Positions 37,948-46,354 of a stretch of DNA of 64,000 nt are shown here, piece by piece. The notes under the pieces were generated by a model, which saw nothing but the letters and a program-made list of their open reading frames with translations, was not told the origin of the DNA and made no database searches. Every line of letters starts with the position of its first letter. Position 1 is the stretch's first letter. Both the position numbers and the translations under genes were made by a program. Source of the DNA: an uncultured Paracoccaceae bacterium (GTDB taxonomy: Bacteria; Pseudomonadota; Alphaproteobacteria; Rhodobacterales; Rhodobacteraceae); assembly GCA_947503175.1 (NCBI GenBank), contig CANNCO010000003.1, positions 255,501-319,500 on the forward strand, in the 5' to 3' direction.

Positions 37948-38076
37948 TCAGGGCGCTGTCTTTTCCCTGATCAGCTTCGCCTGAAGCGAAACCCACCAGA
38001 TCACTCCGGCTCCGATCAGAAACACTCCAAAACCCGCGAAGAAAAGACAGATAAACAGCATTGGCGACATGGACAT
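37948..38076 (-). CDS. Small single-span membrane protein behind an FnrL box
   Basis: A 42-residue protein read directly from the minus strand: MSMSPMLFICLFFAGFG, VFLIGAGVIWWVS, then a charged tail LQAKLIREKTAP. GGAGG lies five bases before the ATG at 38076, a strong site. One hydrophobic span of about 22-25 residues is followed by two aromatic tryptophans and a positively charged end, predicting a cytoplasmic C-terminus. An FnrL-type box is centred 76 bases upstream (38146-38159). Size, topology and position between usp and fnrL recall the small accessory subunits of terminal oxidases (CcoQ, CcoM, CydX), but I recognise no family; that role is inference. Confidence 0.62.
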   Translation of the reverse strand: MSMSPMLFICLFFAGFGVFLIGAGVIWWVSLQAKLIREKTAP

Positions 38077-38145
38077 TCCGGCCTCCGTTCAGGGCTTCAC
38101 GACTAGCAGGGCTCACAGATACTGGCACCGGTTCGCCATATATTC

Positions 38146-38159
38146 TTGACCTGCGTCAA
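38146..38159 (-). promoter_or_regulatory. FnrL-type box upstream of the small membrane protein
   Basis: TTGACCTGCGTCAA, an exact TTGAC-N4-GTCAA palindrome. At -41.5 it would start a minus-strand transcript near 38111, 35 bases before the ATG of the 42-residue protein. No other gene start lies downstream on either strand within 700 bases except fnrL-internal sequence. Confidence 0.78.
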
Positions 38160-38240
38160 TCGCTGCGACCGTCGGCGGTCGGGCGTCCGAACTGATCTTT
38201 TGGTCGGCCGGTCAGGGCACGCCGGCACGCGGAACGGCGT

Positions 38241-38981
38241 TCAGTACAGCGGGCCGCCATCGGTATCGTCGCCGGTCTCTTCCATCAGGGTTTCCAGATC
38301 GGGAATGATCACCTTGCGCTTGCCTTCAAGCTGAATGATCCCGTCTTTCTTCAGCGCCGAGATCTGGCGGCTCACCGTCTCAAGCGTGAGGCCCAGATAA
38401 TCCGCCATTGCCTCGCGCGTCAGGGGCAGGACCACCGACACTTCGCCCGACGGAAGCAATGCCTTCAACTCCGTATCCCGCCGCGCAATAATGGCGATCA
38501 GGCTCGAGATCTTTTCACGCGCCGTCTTGCGGCCCAGAAGCAGCATCCATTCGCGCGCCGCGTCCAACTCGTCCAGCGCCATCTCCAACAGCCGCTGGCC
38601 GATTTGCGGCGTCGTCACCAGAAGTTCCTCGAACGGCTTCTTGCGGAAACAGCAAACCGTCACATCCGAGATCGCAGTGACATGGTAAGGCGCGATATCG
38701 CGACCGGGACGGCCAATGAAATCGGATGGCAACAACAGCCCCACCATCTGAGTCCGGCCATCTTCCATCGTCTGCGACAGTGTCGCGACGCCTTCGATGA
38801 CCGATGCAACGAAATCCATCCGGTCGCCCGCCCAGATCATCGACTGGCCGGCAGTATAGCTTCGATAGTACTTGATGCTCTCAAGGTGATCGAGCTCTTC
38901 GCCTTCACACCGTGCACAGACCGCACGGTGCCGGATCGGGCAGTCACTGCATTCCTTGTACTCGATCAGACTCTGGTTCAT
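38241..38981 (-). CDS. fnrL: Oxygen-sensing Crp/Fnr-family regulator FnrL
   Basis: A 246-residue regulator starting at the ATG at 38981 (MNQSLIEYKEC), preceded by AGGGGAT. Cysteines 11, 14, 22 and 25 in ECSDCPIRHRAVCARC, plus the central DVTVCCF, provide the [4Fe-4S] ligands. A cyclic-nucleotide-type beta-barrel and a long dimer helix lead to the DNA-binding helix LTLETVSRQISALKKDGII, whose E-xx-SR recognises TTGA half-sites. It should activate the cco, usp, small-protein and hemN promoters described here. A perfect box 25 bases upstream of its own start suggests self-repression. Confidence 0.95.
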   Translation of the reverse strand: MNQSLIEYKECSDCPIRHRAVCARCEGEELDHLESIKYYRSYTAGQSMIWAGDRMDFVASVIEGVATLSQTMEDGRTQMVGLLLPSDFIGRPGRDIAPYHVTAISDVTVCCFRKKPFEELLVTTPQIGQRLLEMALDELDAAREWMLLLGRKTAREKISSLIAIIARRDTELKALLPSGEVSVVLPLTREAMADYLGLTLETVSRQISALKKDGIIQLEGKRKVIIPDLETLMEETGDDTDGGPLY

Positions 38982-38999
38982 CGCGCATCCCCTACGCGC

Positions 39000-39013
39000 T
39001 TGATCAAGATCAA
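39000..39013 (+). promoter_or_regulatory. FnrL box between fnrL and hemN
   Basis: TTGATCAAGATCAA, a perfect TTGAT-N4-ATCAA site. Its centre is 42.5 bases before the hemN ATG and 25 bases before the fnrL ATG. It fits activation of hemN and repression of fnrL. Confidence 0.88.
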
Positions 39014-39048
39014 GGCGCATTTCTTCCATCCCATGAACTGTATCGGAT

Positions 39049-40404
39049 ATGAGCACTCTGACACAACTCCGCAGGCTGGGCCTCTTCGACGCACGTGTAC
39101 CACGGTACACAAGCTATCCCACTGCAAATCATTTCAATAATGACATCGGCGCCGACCAAATGGCCCGGTGGATTGCAGCCGTGCCGAGGGGGTCGGAGGT
39201 CTCGCTTTACGTCCATATCCCCTTCTGCCGAAGGCTGTGCTGGTTCTGCGCCTGCCGCACGCAAGGCACGGCGACGGCGGCACCGGTGCGCGGATATCTG
39301 GACGTCGTTTTTGACGAGCTCGACCTGATCAAACGGCACCTTCCCGAAGGCGTGACATTCAGCCGCGTCCATTGGGGCGGCGGAACGCCCACGCTTCTGA
39401 CACCAGAGATGATCGATGAGCTTGCGGGCCGAATCTCCGACCTGGCGCCCTTCTCGGAATCGGCGGAGTTCTCGGTCGAGATCGACCCAAACGAACTCGA
39501 CGATCCGCGCCTCGATGCGCTCACGGCCGCGGGCATGAACCGCGCCTCGATCGGGGTGCAGGACTTCAACCCGAATATTCAGGCGACCATCGGCAGGCCG
39601 CAAAGCTTCGCCGTCACCAAGGCTGCGGTCGATGGCATTCGCGACCGTGGCATCGAAAGCCTGAACATCGACCTTCTCTATGGCCTGCCATACCAGACCG
39701 AGGAACGCATTTCCGATTCGGTGCAAAAGGTGCTGACGCTCAGCCCCGACCGGGTGGCGCTTTATGGCTATGCCCACGTCCCCTGGATGGCGCGGCGCCA
39801 GTCGATGATCCCGTCCGAGGCCCTGCCCGCGCCGGAAGAACGGCTGGAACTCTACGAGGTCGCCAAGCGGCTGTTCGCCTGGGACGGCTACGAAGAGATC
39901 GGCATCGACCATTTCGCCCGACCCGCCGACGGGCTGGCCCGCGCGGCCCGCGAAGGACGGCTGCGCCGGAACTTTCAGGGCTATACCGACGATACATCCC
40001 GGGTGCTGATCGGTGCCGGTGCCTCGTCGATTTCAAAGTTCCCGCAAGGCTTCGCCCAGAACAATCCCGCCACTTCGGGCTACCACAGCGCGATCCGTGA
40101 TGGCCATTTCGCGACCACGCGCGGCCATACGTTCACCGGCGACGACAAGCTGCACGAGGCGATGATCATGGCGCTGATGTGCGATTTCCGAATCGACTTT
40201 GGCGAACTGGCCAAGGATTTCGGGATCAAACCGTCCGAGGTCGCCGCACGGATCGACGGCATTGATGACGCGTTCCCCGGAATGCTCGCCCATACTGCGG
40301 ATGCCGTTGAAATCCGGGCCGAGGCGCGGCCCCTGACCCGGATGATCGCACGGTTTCTCGATGAATACGCAACTGGGGGCGAAGGCCACTCCGCCGCGAT
40401 CTGA
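39049..40404 (+). CDS. hemN: Oxygen-independent coproporphyrinogen III oxidase
   Basis: A 451-residue radical-SAM enzyme that converts coproporphyrinogen III to protoporphyrinogen IX without oxygen. The N-terminus FDARVPRYTSYPTANHF is characteristic, and the iron-sulfur motif CxxxCxxC is at residues 60, 64 and 67 (PFCRRLCWFCAC). It continues with HWGGGTPTLL and the C-terminal winged region with ELAKDFGI. No clear ribosome-binding site precedes the ATG at 39049; the FnrL geometry puts the predicted start of transcription at about base 39048, so the message may be leaderless. Confidence 0.95.
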   Translation: MSTLTQLRRLGLFDARVPRYTSYPTANHFNNDIGADQMARWIAAVPRGSEVSLYVHIPFCRRLCWFCACRTQGTATAAPVRGYLDVVFDELDLIKRHLPEGVTFSRVHWGGGTPTLLTPEMIDELAGRISDLAPFSESAEFSVEIDPNELDDPRLDALTAAGMNRASIGVQDFNPNIQATIGRPQSFAVTKAAVDGIRDRGIESLNIDLLYGLPYQTEERISDSVQKVLTLSPDRVALYGYAHVPWMARRQSMIPSEALPAPEERLELYEVAKRLFAWDGYEEIGIDHFARPADGLARAAREGRLRRNFQGYTDDTSRVLIGAGASSISKFPQGFAQNNPATSGYHSAIRDGHFATTRGHTFTGDDKLHEAMIMALMCDFRIDFGELAKDFGIKPSEVAARIDGIDDAFPGMLAHTADAVEIRAEARPLTRMIARFLDEYATGGEGHSAAI

Positions 40405-40412
40405 CACGCGCA

Positions 40413-40433
40413 GCCCCGGACCCGATCCGGGGC
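40413..40433. terminator. Hairpin between convergent hemN and hemC
   Basis: GCCCCGGA (40413-40420) pairs with TCCGGGGC (40426-40433) around a five-base loop. There is no T run on either strand, so its action as a terminator is uncertain. Confidence 0.45.
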
Positions 40434-40441
40434 CTGCTACC

Positions 40442-41410
40442 TCACCGCCAGTCGAAAAACCCGTCGCCCGCGCGCTCCAGCAACCCCGTCGCCATGACCC
40501 GCGCCATTTCGGGCCCGTCCTCGATCACGGCGCTCTCCGCATCCGCAAGCGCCTCTGACCCGTCCGTGCGGAGTATCTCGCCCCGCAACCGCAACGTTCC
40601 GCCGTCCAGTTCGGCCAGACCCGCAATCGGCGTCTCGCAGCTCCCGTCCAGCGCACCCAGAAACGCGCGTTCCGCCGCAAGCCTCTGACCCGTCGCTCCA
40701 TCATGGATCGCTTCCAGCATCTCCGCAGCCCGCAGATCGTCCGCCCGCCGTTCGATCCCGATCGCACCCTGCGCCACGGCGGGCAGCATCTCGTCCGTCT
40801 CGATCGCACCTGCGGCCACATGGGCCATCCCCAAACGGTTCAACCCGGCCATCGCCAGAAACGTACACGCCGCCACCCCGGCCTCGAGCTTCTTCAGCCG
40901 GGTCTGCACGTTACCGCGAAACTCCACGACCTCCAGATCCGGCCGCTTGTTCAGAAGCTGGGCTTTCCGCCGCAGGCTCGATGTCCCGACCTTCGTCCCG
41001 GCGGGCAATCCCGCCAGCGTTCCGCCCGCAGGCGCCACAAACGCATCGCGTACATCCTCGCGCGGCAGATATGTATCCAGCATCAGCCCGCCCGGCTGCT
41101 CCACCGGCATGTCCTTCATCGAATGCACGGCAATATCGATCTTGCCCGCCAGCATGTCATCCTCGATCTCGCGGGTGAACAGACCCTTGCCGCCGATCTC
41201 TTTCAGCGGGCGGTCCAGCACCGCGTCCCCGGTTGTCTTGATCACCACGATCTCGAACGCCTCTTCCGCCAGACCGAACGCCGCCATCAGGCGTGACCGG
41301 GTCTCGTAAGCCTGCGCCAGGGCAAGCGGAGAGCCACGGGTGCCAATCCGAAACGGCGAAGCGGGGGTGGGAAGATCAAGAGCCATGGCGCCAAGTGTTA
41401 CCTGCGTCAT
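40442..41410 (-). CDS. hemC: Porphobilinogen deaminase (hydroxymethylbilane synthase)
   Basis: A 322-residue enzyme joining four porphobilinogens. Visible are FRIGTRGSPLALAQA, the catalytic-aspartate region VHSMKDMPVEQP, the arginine-rich GTSSLRRKAQLL and the dipyrromethane cofactor cysteine in DGSCETPIAGLA. I choose the ATG at 41410 (MTQVTLGAMALDLP), which has AGGA five bases upstream; the internal ATG at 41386 has none. A much longer reading towards 41989 runs antisense to hemE and is not part of the gene. Confidence 0.95.
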   Translation of the reverse strand: MTQVTLGAMALDLPTPASPFRIGTRGSPLALAQAYETRSRLMAAFGLAEEAFEIVVIKTTGDAVLDRPLKEIGGKGLFTREIEDDMLAGKIDIAVHSMKDMPVEQPGGLMLDTYLPREDVRDAFVAPAGGTLAGLPAGTKVGTSSLRRKAQLLNKRPDLEVVEFRGNVQTRLKKLEAGVAACTFLAMAGLNRLGMAHVAAGAIETDEMLPAVAQGAIGIERRADDLRAAEMLEAIHDGATGQRLAAERAFLGALDGSCETPIAGLAELDGGTLRLRGEILRTDGSEALADAESAVIEDGPEMARVMATGLLERAGDGFFDWR

Positions 41411-41491
41411 TCTTTCCTGACAACACCACCTGTCTTGACATTTGGACACAGGGGACCGACCACCTAAGGGGATGATGTTGCGGGGAAAACG

Positions 41492-42526
41492 ATGGCCGAA
41501 CAGAAAAAGCTGATGCGCGCGCTGGCGGGCGAAACCCAGGCCATACCGCCGATCTGGATGATGCGGCAGGCCGGGCGCTACCTGCCCGAATACCGCGCCA
41601 CCCGCGCCGAGGCCGGTGATTTCCTGTCGCTCTGCTACAATTCGGAACTCGCGGCCGAGGTTACCCTGCAACCGATCCGCCGCTACGGCTTTGACGCGGC
41701 AATCCTTTTTGCCGATATCCTGCTGATCCCCGACGCGCTGGGCGCGGACCTTTGGTTCGTCACCGGCGAGGGTCCGCGCCTGTCGACGATCACCGATCAG
41801 GCGGGGTTCGACGCCTTGAAACCGGCGGATGCGATCCACGATCATCTGGCCCCGATCTATGAAACCCTGCGCATCCTGAAACGCGAACTGCCCTCCGAAA
41901 CCGCGCGCATTGGTTTCGCGGGTGCGCCATGGACGGTCGCCACCTACATGATCGCCGGGCGCGGCACGCCCGATCAGGCCCCGGCCCATGCGCTCAAGGA
42001 CCAGAACCGCCCGCTATTCGAGGCGCTGATGAACCGCCTGACAGACGCGACCATCGAATACCTCTCCACCCAGATCGAGGCCGGTGCCGAAACCGTCAAA
42101 CTCTTCGACAGCTGGGCAGGATCGCTCAAGGGCCGGGACTTCACCGATTTCGCGCTGGAACCGGCAAAACGCATCATCTCCGAATTGAAGTCCCGCCACC
42201 CCGGTGTGCCCATCATCGCCTTCCCGCGCGAGGCGGGTGACGGCTATATCGGCTTCGCCAAGGCCACGGGTGCCGATTGCGTCGCCCTCGACAACTCGGT
42301 GACCCCGGAATGGGCGGTCAAGAACGTGCAGGTCGACGGCTGCGTTCAGGGCAACCTAGCCTCGTCCCACATGGTCACCGGCGGTCAGGCCCTGATCGAC
42401 GAGACCCGCCACATCGTCGAAACCTTCCGGAACGGCCCGCACATCTTCAACTTGGGCCACGGCATCACGCCGGACGCCGACCCGGACAATGTGCAACTGA
42501 TGATCGACACGGTCAGGGGCGGCTAG
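41492..42526 (+). CDS. hemE: Uroporphyrinogen decarboxylase
   Basis: A 344-residue enzyme removing four carboxyl groups from uroporphyrinogen III. The signatures [17 protein letters not shown] at the N-terminus, [16 protein letters not shown] and [14 protein letters not shown] in the middle, and [16 protein letters not shown] at the end are all present. It is divergent from hemC across an 81-base gap that contains a TTGACA -35-like element (41435-41440) without an obvious -10. Adjacent haem genes support haem supply for the oxidase encoded nearby. Confidence 0.96.
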   Translation: MAEQKKLMRALAGETQAIPPIWMMRQAGRYLPEYRATRAEAGDFLSLCYNSELAAEVTLQPIRRYGFDAAILFADILLIPDALGADLWFVTGEGPRLSTITDQAGFDALKPADAIHDHLAPIYETLRILKRELPSETARIGFAGAPWTVATYMIAGRGTPDQAPAHALKDQNRPLFEALMNRLTDATIEYLSTQIEAGAETVKLFDSWAGSLKGRDFTDFALEPAKRIISELKSRHPGVPIIAFPREAGDGYIGFAKATGADCVALDNSVTPEWAVKNVQVDGCVQGNLASSHMVTGGQALIDETRHIVETFRNGPHIFNLGHGITPDADPDNVQLMIDTVRGG

Positions 42527-42993
42527 ACCGGCAGCGCGGTCGTCTGCGTCACCGTCCGCAGCGCGAAGCTTGAATGCATCTGCGCCACTCCCGGCAGCCG
42601 GGTCAGGTAGCGGCGGTGGATCTGCGCGAAATCTTCGCTGTCCTCGGCGGTGATCTTCAAAAGGTAGTCCGCCGTCCCCGCCATCAGGTGACATTCCAGA
42701 ACATCCGGGATCCGTGCCACCTCGCGTTCGAACGCGTCCAGCACCTCGTCGGTCTGCCCCGATAGCGTGATCTCGACGAAAACCGTGGTCGGCCGCCCGA
42801 TCTTGCGCCGGTCGAGAAGCGCCACGTAACCCGCGATATACCCAGCCTCTTCCAGCCTGTGCACCCGCCTGTGACAGGCCGAAGGCGACAGATGCACCTT
42901 CTCCGACAGGTCCGCATTCGAGATGCGCCCGGCCTTCTGCAACTCGGTCAGGATGCGACGGTCGATCCCGTCCAGTTCCAGCTCAGCGCTCAT
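42523..42993 (-). CDS. Lrp/AsnC-family regulator, probably of ald
   Basis: A 156-residue regulator. The N-terminal helix-turn-helix is [47 protein letters not shown] and is followed by an AsnC effector domain ([23 protein letters not shown]). The ATG at 42993 is chosen because longer readings enter the divergent promoter region. It faces the alanine dehydrogenase gene across 127 bases, the usual arrangement in which the Lrp protein senses alanine or a related amino acid and controls ald. It overlaps the hemE stop by four bases. Confidence 0.9.
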   Translation of the reverse strand: MSAELELDGIDRRILTELQKAGRISNADLSEKVHLSPSACHRRVHRLEEAGYIAGYVALLDRRKIGRPTTVFVEITLSGQTDEVLDAFEREVARIPDVLECHLMAGTADYLLKITAEDSEDFAQIHRRYLTRLPGVAQMHSSFALRTVTQTTALPV

Positions 42994-43120
42994 TTCTTCG
43001 ACTCCATACGCTATGTGTGCAATTTTCTTTCTCGAACCTGCCCATGCACCGGCCAAAATATCAACCCGATTTCGTTGCGACAGGCGCATATGGGGCTGGA
43101 AATGCGCGAGGGAGGACACC

Positions 43121-44239
43121 ATGCAGATCGGCTGCCCGAAAGAGATCAAGGCTCAGGAATACCGCGTCGGCATGACGCCCAACGCGGCGCGGGAGGCCGT
43201 GGCCCATGGTCATACTGTTCTCATCGAGACAAATGCGGGTGCCGGTGCAGGCTTTCCCGACGAGGATTACATCGAGGCGGGCGCCCGTATCGCGGACAGT
43301 GCCGAACAGGTCTTCGCCGAAGCCGAGATGATCGTGAAGGTGAAGGAACCCCAGGCCGTCGAACGCGCCCGCCTGCGCGAGGGTCAGATCCTCTTCACCT
43401 ATCTGCACCTCGCGCCGGATCCGGATCAGACCCATGATCTCCTGAACTCCGGCGTTACAGCCATCGCCTATGAAACGGTGACGGATCGCTCCGGCGGTCT
43501 GCCGCTTCTGGCGCCCATGTCGGAGGTCGCCGGACGGCTGGCGCCGCAAGTCGGCTCCTGGGCCCTGCAAAAGGCCAATGGCGGGCGCGGTGTCCTGATG
43601 GGCGGTGTCCCGGGCGTGGGCCCCGCGAATGTCGTCGTGATCGGCGGCGGGGTCGTGGGAACCCATGCCGCACGGATCGCGGCGGGTATGGGCGCGGAGG
43701 TCACCGTGCTCGACATGTCGCTACCGCGCCTGCGCTATCTCGACGACGTTTTCGGCCAGCAGTTCCGCACCCGCTACGCCAGCCGCGGCAATACCGCCGA
43801 GCTTGTCGCAACGGCCGATATGGTCGTGGGGGCCGTCCTGATCCCCGGCGCCGCCGCCCCGAAACTGGTGAGCCGCGAACAGCTCTCGACGATGAAACCC
43901 GGCGCGGTGCTGGTCGATGTCGCCATCGATCAGGGCGGCTGCTTCGAGACCTCGAAAGCCACCACCCACCAGAAGCCCATCTACGAGGTCGATGGTATCG
44001 TGCACTACTGCGTCGCAAACATGCCCGGCGCGGTCGCGCGTACCTCGACCATCGCCCTGGGCAATGCCACGATGCCGTTCCTCCTGGCCCTGGCCGACAA
44101 GGGCTGGCGACAAGCCTGCGAAGATGACACGCATCTCCTGGCTGGTCTGAACACCCATGCGGGCAAGCTCACCTATTATGCCGTGGGCAAGGCCCTCGAC
44201 CTGGATGTCCTCGCCCCGCAACTGGCGCTGAAACTCTAA
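43121..44239 (+). CDS. ald: Alanine dehydrogenase
   Basis: A 372-residue NAD-dependent enzyme that interconverts L-alanine and pyruvate plus ammonia. GGAGG at 43110-43115 fixes the start. It opens [20 protein letters not shown], has the substrate lysine in MIVKVKEPQ and histidine in YLHLAPD, then the nucleotide-binding [24 protein letters not shown] and the signature [18 protein letters not shown]. Divergent from the Lrp-type regulator, which suggests induction by alanine. Confidence 0.96.
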   Translation: MQIGCPKEIKAQEYRVGMTPNAAREAVAHGHTVLIETNAGAGAGFPDEDYIEAGARIADSAEQVFAEAEMIVKVKEPQAVERARLREGQILFTYLHLAPDPDQTHDLLNSGVTAIAYETVTDRSGGLPLLAPMSEVAGRLAPQVGSWALQKANGGRGVLMGGVPGVGPANVVVIGGGVVGTHAARIAAGMGAEVTVLDMSLPRLRYLDDVFGQQFRTRYASRGNTAELVATADMVVGAVLIPGAAAPKLVSREQLSTMKPGAVLVDVAIDQGGCFETSKATTHQKPIYEVDGIVHYCVANMPGAVARTSTIALGNATMPFLLALADKGWRQACEDDTHLLAGLNTHAGKLTYYAVGKALDLDVLAPQLALKL

Positions 44240-44282
44240 GGCGCGCCTGCGGCGCATGTCTTTTGCAAGACCGCCTCCGGCG

Positions 44283-44343
44283 GGAGTATTTCAGGAACAA
44301 TGAAGCCCTCGGAGCTTCCGTTTCATTGTTCCGCAAATACTCC
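44283..44343. repeat. Long imperfect inverted repeat after ald
   Basis: The left arm begins GGAGTATTT at 44283 and the right arm ends AAATACTCC at 44343; over 22 bases the arms match at all but two positions and enclose a ~16-base centre. The hairpin would exceed 60 bases, far longer than a normal terminator. It lies between convergent ald and the SAF-domain gene, with another GC hairpin (GGGGGC/GCCCCC) just beyond it. It may be a dispersed extragenic element that also stops transcription in both directions. Confidence 0.72.
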
Positions 44344-44378
44344 GGGGGAGTCGCCGAAGGCGACGGGGGCAGCGCCCC

Positions 44379-45716
44379 CTACTCCGCCAGTTCCTCGACC
44401 TCGCGCCGCAATGCGAAAGCCGCGCTTGTTTCGTCGATTGCCACATCGGCCCATCCGAGAACGGTATCCTGCGCCACGGGCCGCAGCATCCGTGCCGCGC
44501 CGGTCAGGCCGAGAGGAAGGGCGCCCTGCGCGACTGATCTGGCCGCCTGGCGCAGCTGACCGGCAACGCAGTAGCCGCCTTCGCCATCCAGAATCTCACC
44601 TGCCGCGAGGTCACGTTTGGCGACTGCCACAACATCCGCATGGAATCCCCGGGCGACCCCGGTCGCTTCACGCCGAAGGCCCACATTCGCCACCGACATT
44701 CCCAGTTCCAGCCCGATCAGGTGCCACCGCTTATAGGCCGCGAAGTACCGCCCGGTGTCGTCCGTCGTCACCTTGTATTCCTCGAAACACCGCGCCTGAT
44801 AATCGGTATCCGCATGAAGGCAGACCCAGACACCCATCCGGATATCGTAGTCGATGGGCCGCCCCTCCGCATCGAGGCTGTTCAGTACCTCGACCATTCC
44901 CGCCCCGTCCAGAACCCCGCCATCCGAACGCGGCCGCATCAGGTTCGGCAGGTCGTCGATCGACCCCGAAGGATAACCCAACCCGTCCATCGGAACGCTC
45001 AGCCCGCAGGCATTGGCAATCGCCGCGCTTTCGATCGCGGGCTTGGTGCCATCGAGGAACGAGTTGAACATCTTCGGGTTCAGCCGCCCCCGTTCGGCCT
45101 GTTCCGGCGTCAGCCCGTAATGCGGCCAGACCGTATCCGGCGTGGAAAAGCGGTACTCGGGCCGCCACTTGTGCCCGCGCCCCGCCGCGGCAACCGAGAA
45201 CCCGCAGGTCCGCGCCCAATCCACCAGCTCGCAGACCATGGCGGGCTGGTCGCCATAGGCCATGGAGTAGATCACACCCGCCTCTGCCGCGCGCCGCGCC
45301 AGCGCAGCACCGCAGACCGCGTCAGCCTCGACCGTCGCACTGATCACATTCTTGCCCGCCTCGAAGGCCGCCATAAGGTGGTCAACGGCAACCACCGGAT
45401 CACCAGTGCACTCAACGACGATATCAATGGCGGGATGGGTGATCAGGCTGGCGGTATCGTCGGTCACACAGGTCGTGCCGGCCTGCAGCGCCGCATCCGG
45501 CGTGCCCGCATCGAACCGTTCCGCCGGCCATTCCGCCAGGGCCAGATTGGCACGCGCGCGATCGACCGAAAGATCGGCAACACCCAGAATATGAATCCCG
45601 GGCAGACGCACCGCCTGAGCCAGGAACATCGTCCCGAACTTACCCGCCCCGATCACGCCGAGCCGGATCGGACGGTCTTCCGCAGCACGGGCCTGCAATT
45701 GTTGATAAAGGCTCAT
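44379..45716 (-). CDS. Homoserine-dehydrogenase-like oxidoreductase with SAF-type tail
   Basis: A 445-residue protein. An N-terminal Rossmann fold (IRLGVIGAGKFGTMFLAQAV, residues ~16-36) is followed by VECTGDPVVAVDHLMAAFEAGKNVISATVEADAVCG, as in homoserine dehydrogenases and Gfo/Idh enzymes. The C-terminal part (KRDLAAGEILDGEGGYCVAG) is SAF-like, the antifreeze/FlgA-type fold, so such proteins are often mislabelled FlgA. It probably oxidises or reduces a sugar acid or amino-acid derivative with NAD(P); the substrate is unknown. There are no flagellar genes nearby. Confidence 0.8.
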   Translation of the reverse strand: MSLYQQLQARAAEDRPIRLGVIGAGKFGTMFLAQAVRLPGIHILGVADLSVDRARANLALAEWPAERFDAGTPDAALQAGTTCVTDDTASLITHPAIDIVVECTGDPVVAVDHLMAAFEAGKNVISATVEADAVCGAALARRAAEAGVIYSMAYGDQPAMVCELVDWARTCGFSVAAAGRGHKWRPEYRFSTPDTVWPHYGLTPEQAERGRLNPKMFNSFLDGTKPAIESAAIANACGLSVPMDGLGYPSGSIDDLPNLMRPRSDGGVLDGAGMVEVLNSLDAEGRPIDYDIRMGVWVCLHADTDYQARCFEEYKVTTDDTGRYFAAYKRWHLIGLELGMSVANVGLRREATGVARGFHADVVAVAKRDLAAGEILDGEGGYCVAGQLRQAARSVAQGALPLGLTGAARMLRPVAQDTVLGWADVAIDETSAAFALRREVEELAE

Positions 45717-45784
45717 GGCCGGTTCTCCCAGATCGCGATCACGCCATCAAAGGAGAACCGGCCGGAAGTCTCAAGCCCTATACC

Positions 45785-46186
45785 CTAGGATTGGGCTTTC
45801 AACGCGTCGCGGATCTCGATCAGAAGCTCTTCCTGCGTTGGACCCTTCAGCTCTTCGGGGGCCGCCTCCTCTTCCGGCTTCGATGCGGCATCCTTGATCC
45901 GGTTCACCATCTTGACCAGCAGGAACACGACCCACGCGATGATCAGGAAATTGATCAGCGCCATGATGAAGTTGCCATAGGCAAAGATCGCGCCCTCTTC
46001 GCCCTCGGTCAGGCGATAGCCCATCCCCGAGAAATCAAGCCCGCCGGTGAACAGGCTGATAATCGGTGTGATCAGGTCGTTGACCAGCGAGGTGACAATC
46101 GCGGTAAAGGCCGCGCCGATGATGATACCAACGGCCATGTCCATGACATTGCCCTTGGCGATGAAGTCCCTGAATTCCTGAATCAT
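45785..46186 (-). CDS. mscL: Large-conductance mechanosensitive channel
   Basis: A 133-residue channel with the typical start [39 protein letters not shown] split here by its first span, a periplasmic loop, and the second span [26 protein letters not shown]. The C-terminal amphipathic helix ends [15 protein letters not shown]. MscL opens near lysis tension to release solutes. The ATG at 46186 is preceded by a GA-rich stretch; a longer reading to 46279 is not supported. Confidence 0.95.
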   Translation of the reverse strand: MIQEFRDFIAKGNVMDMAVGIIIGAAFTAIVTSLVNDLITPIISLFTGGLDFSGMGYRLTEGEEGAIFAYGNFIMALINFLIIAWVVFLLVKMVNRIKDAASKPEEEAAPEELKGPTQEELLIEIRDALKAQS

Positions 46187-46354
46187 ACGCTCTCTCTCTC
46201 CACTTGGCGTTCGCCGGTGCACACACATTCGTGCTCTGCACCTGCGCACAGGGCTACCCATGAAATAACACGCTGTCACGGGTTTCTGCGGGCTGGTTTT
46301 CCCCTATGCTTTGTTTAAGCCCTGTTTGAGCAAGAATCCACCGGAGCGTGTACT

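Noticed and set aside
41435-41465. Sigma-70 promoter for hemE
   Set aside because: A TTGACA is present but no acceptable -10 hexamer at 16-18 bases; not listed as a feature.
41411-41989. N-terminal extension of hemC
   Set aside because: The added ~190 codons run antisense to hemE and lack similarity to HemC; the ATG at 41410 has a good ribosome-binding site.
44379-45716. Annotation as flagellar protein FlgA
   Set aside because: Only the SAF-like tail resembles FlgA; the body is a Rossmann dehydrogenase and no flagellar gene is near.
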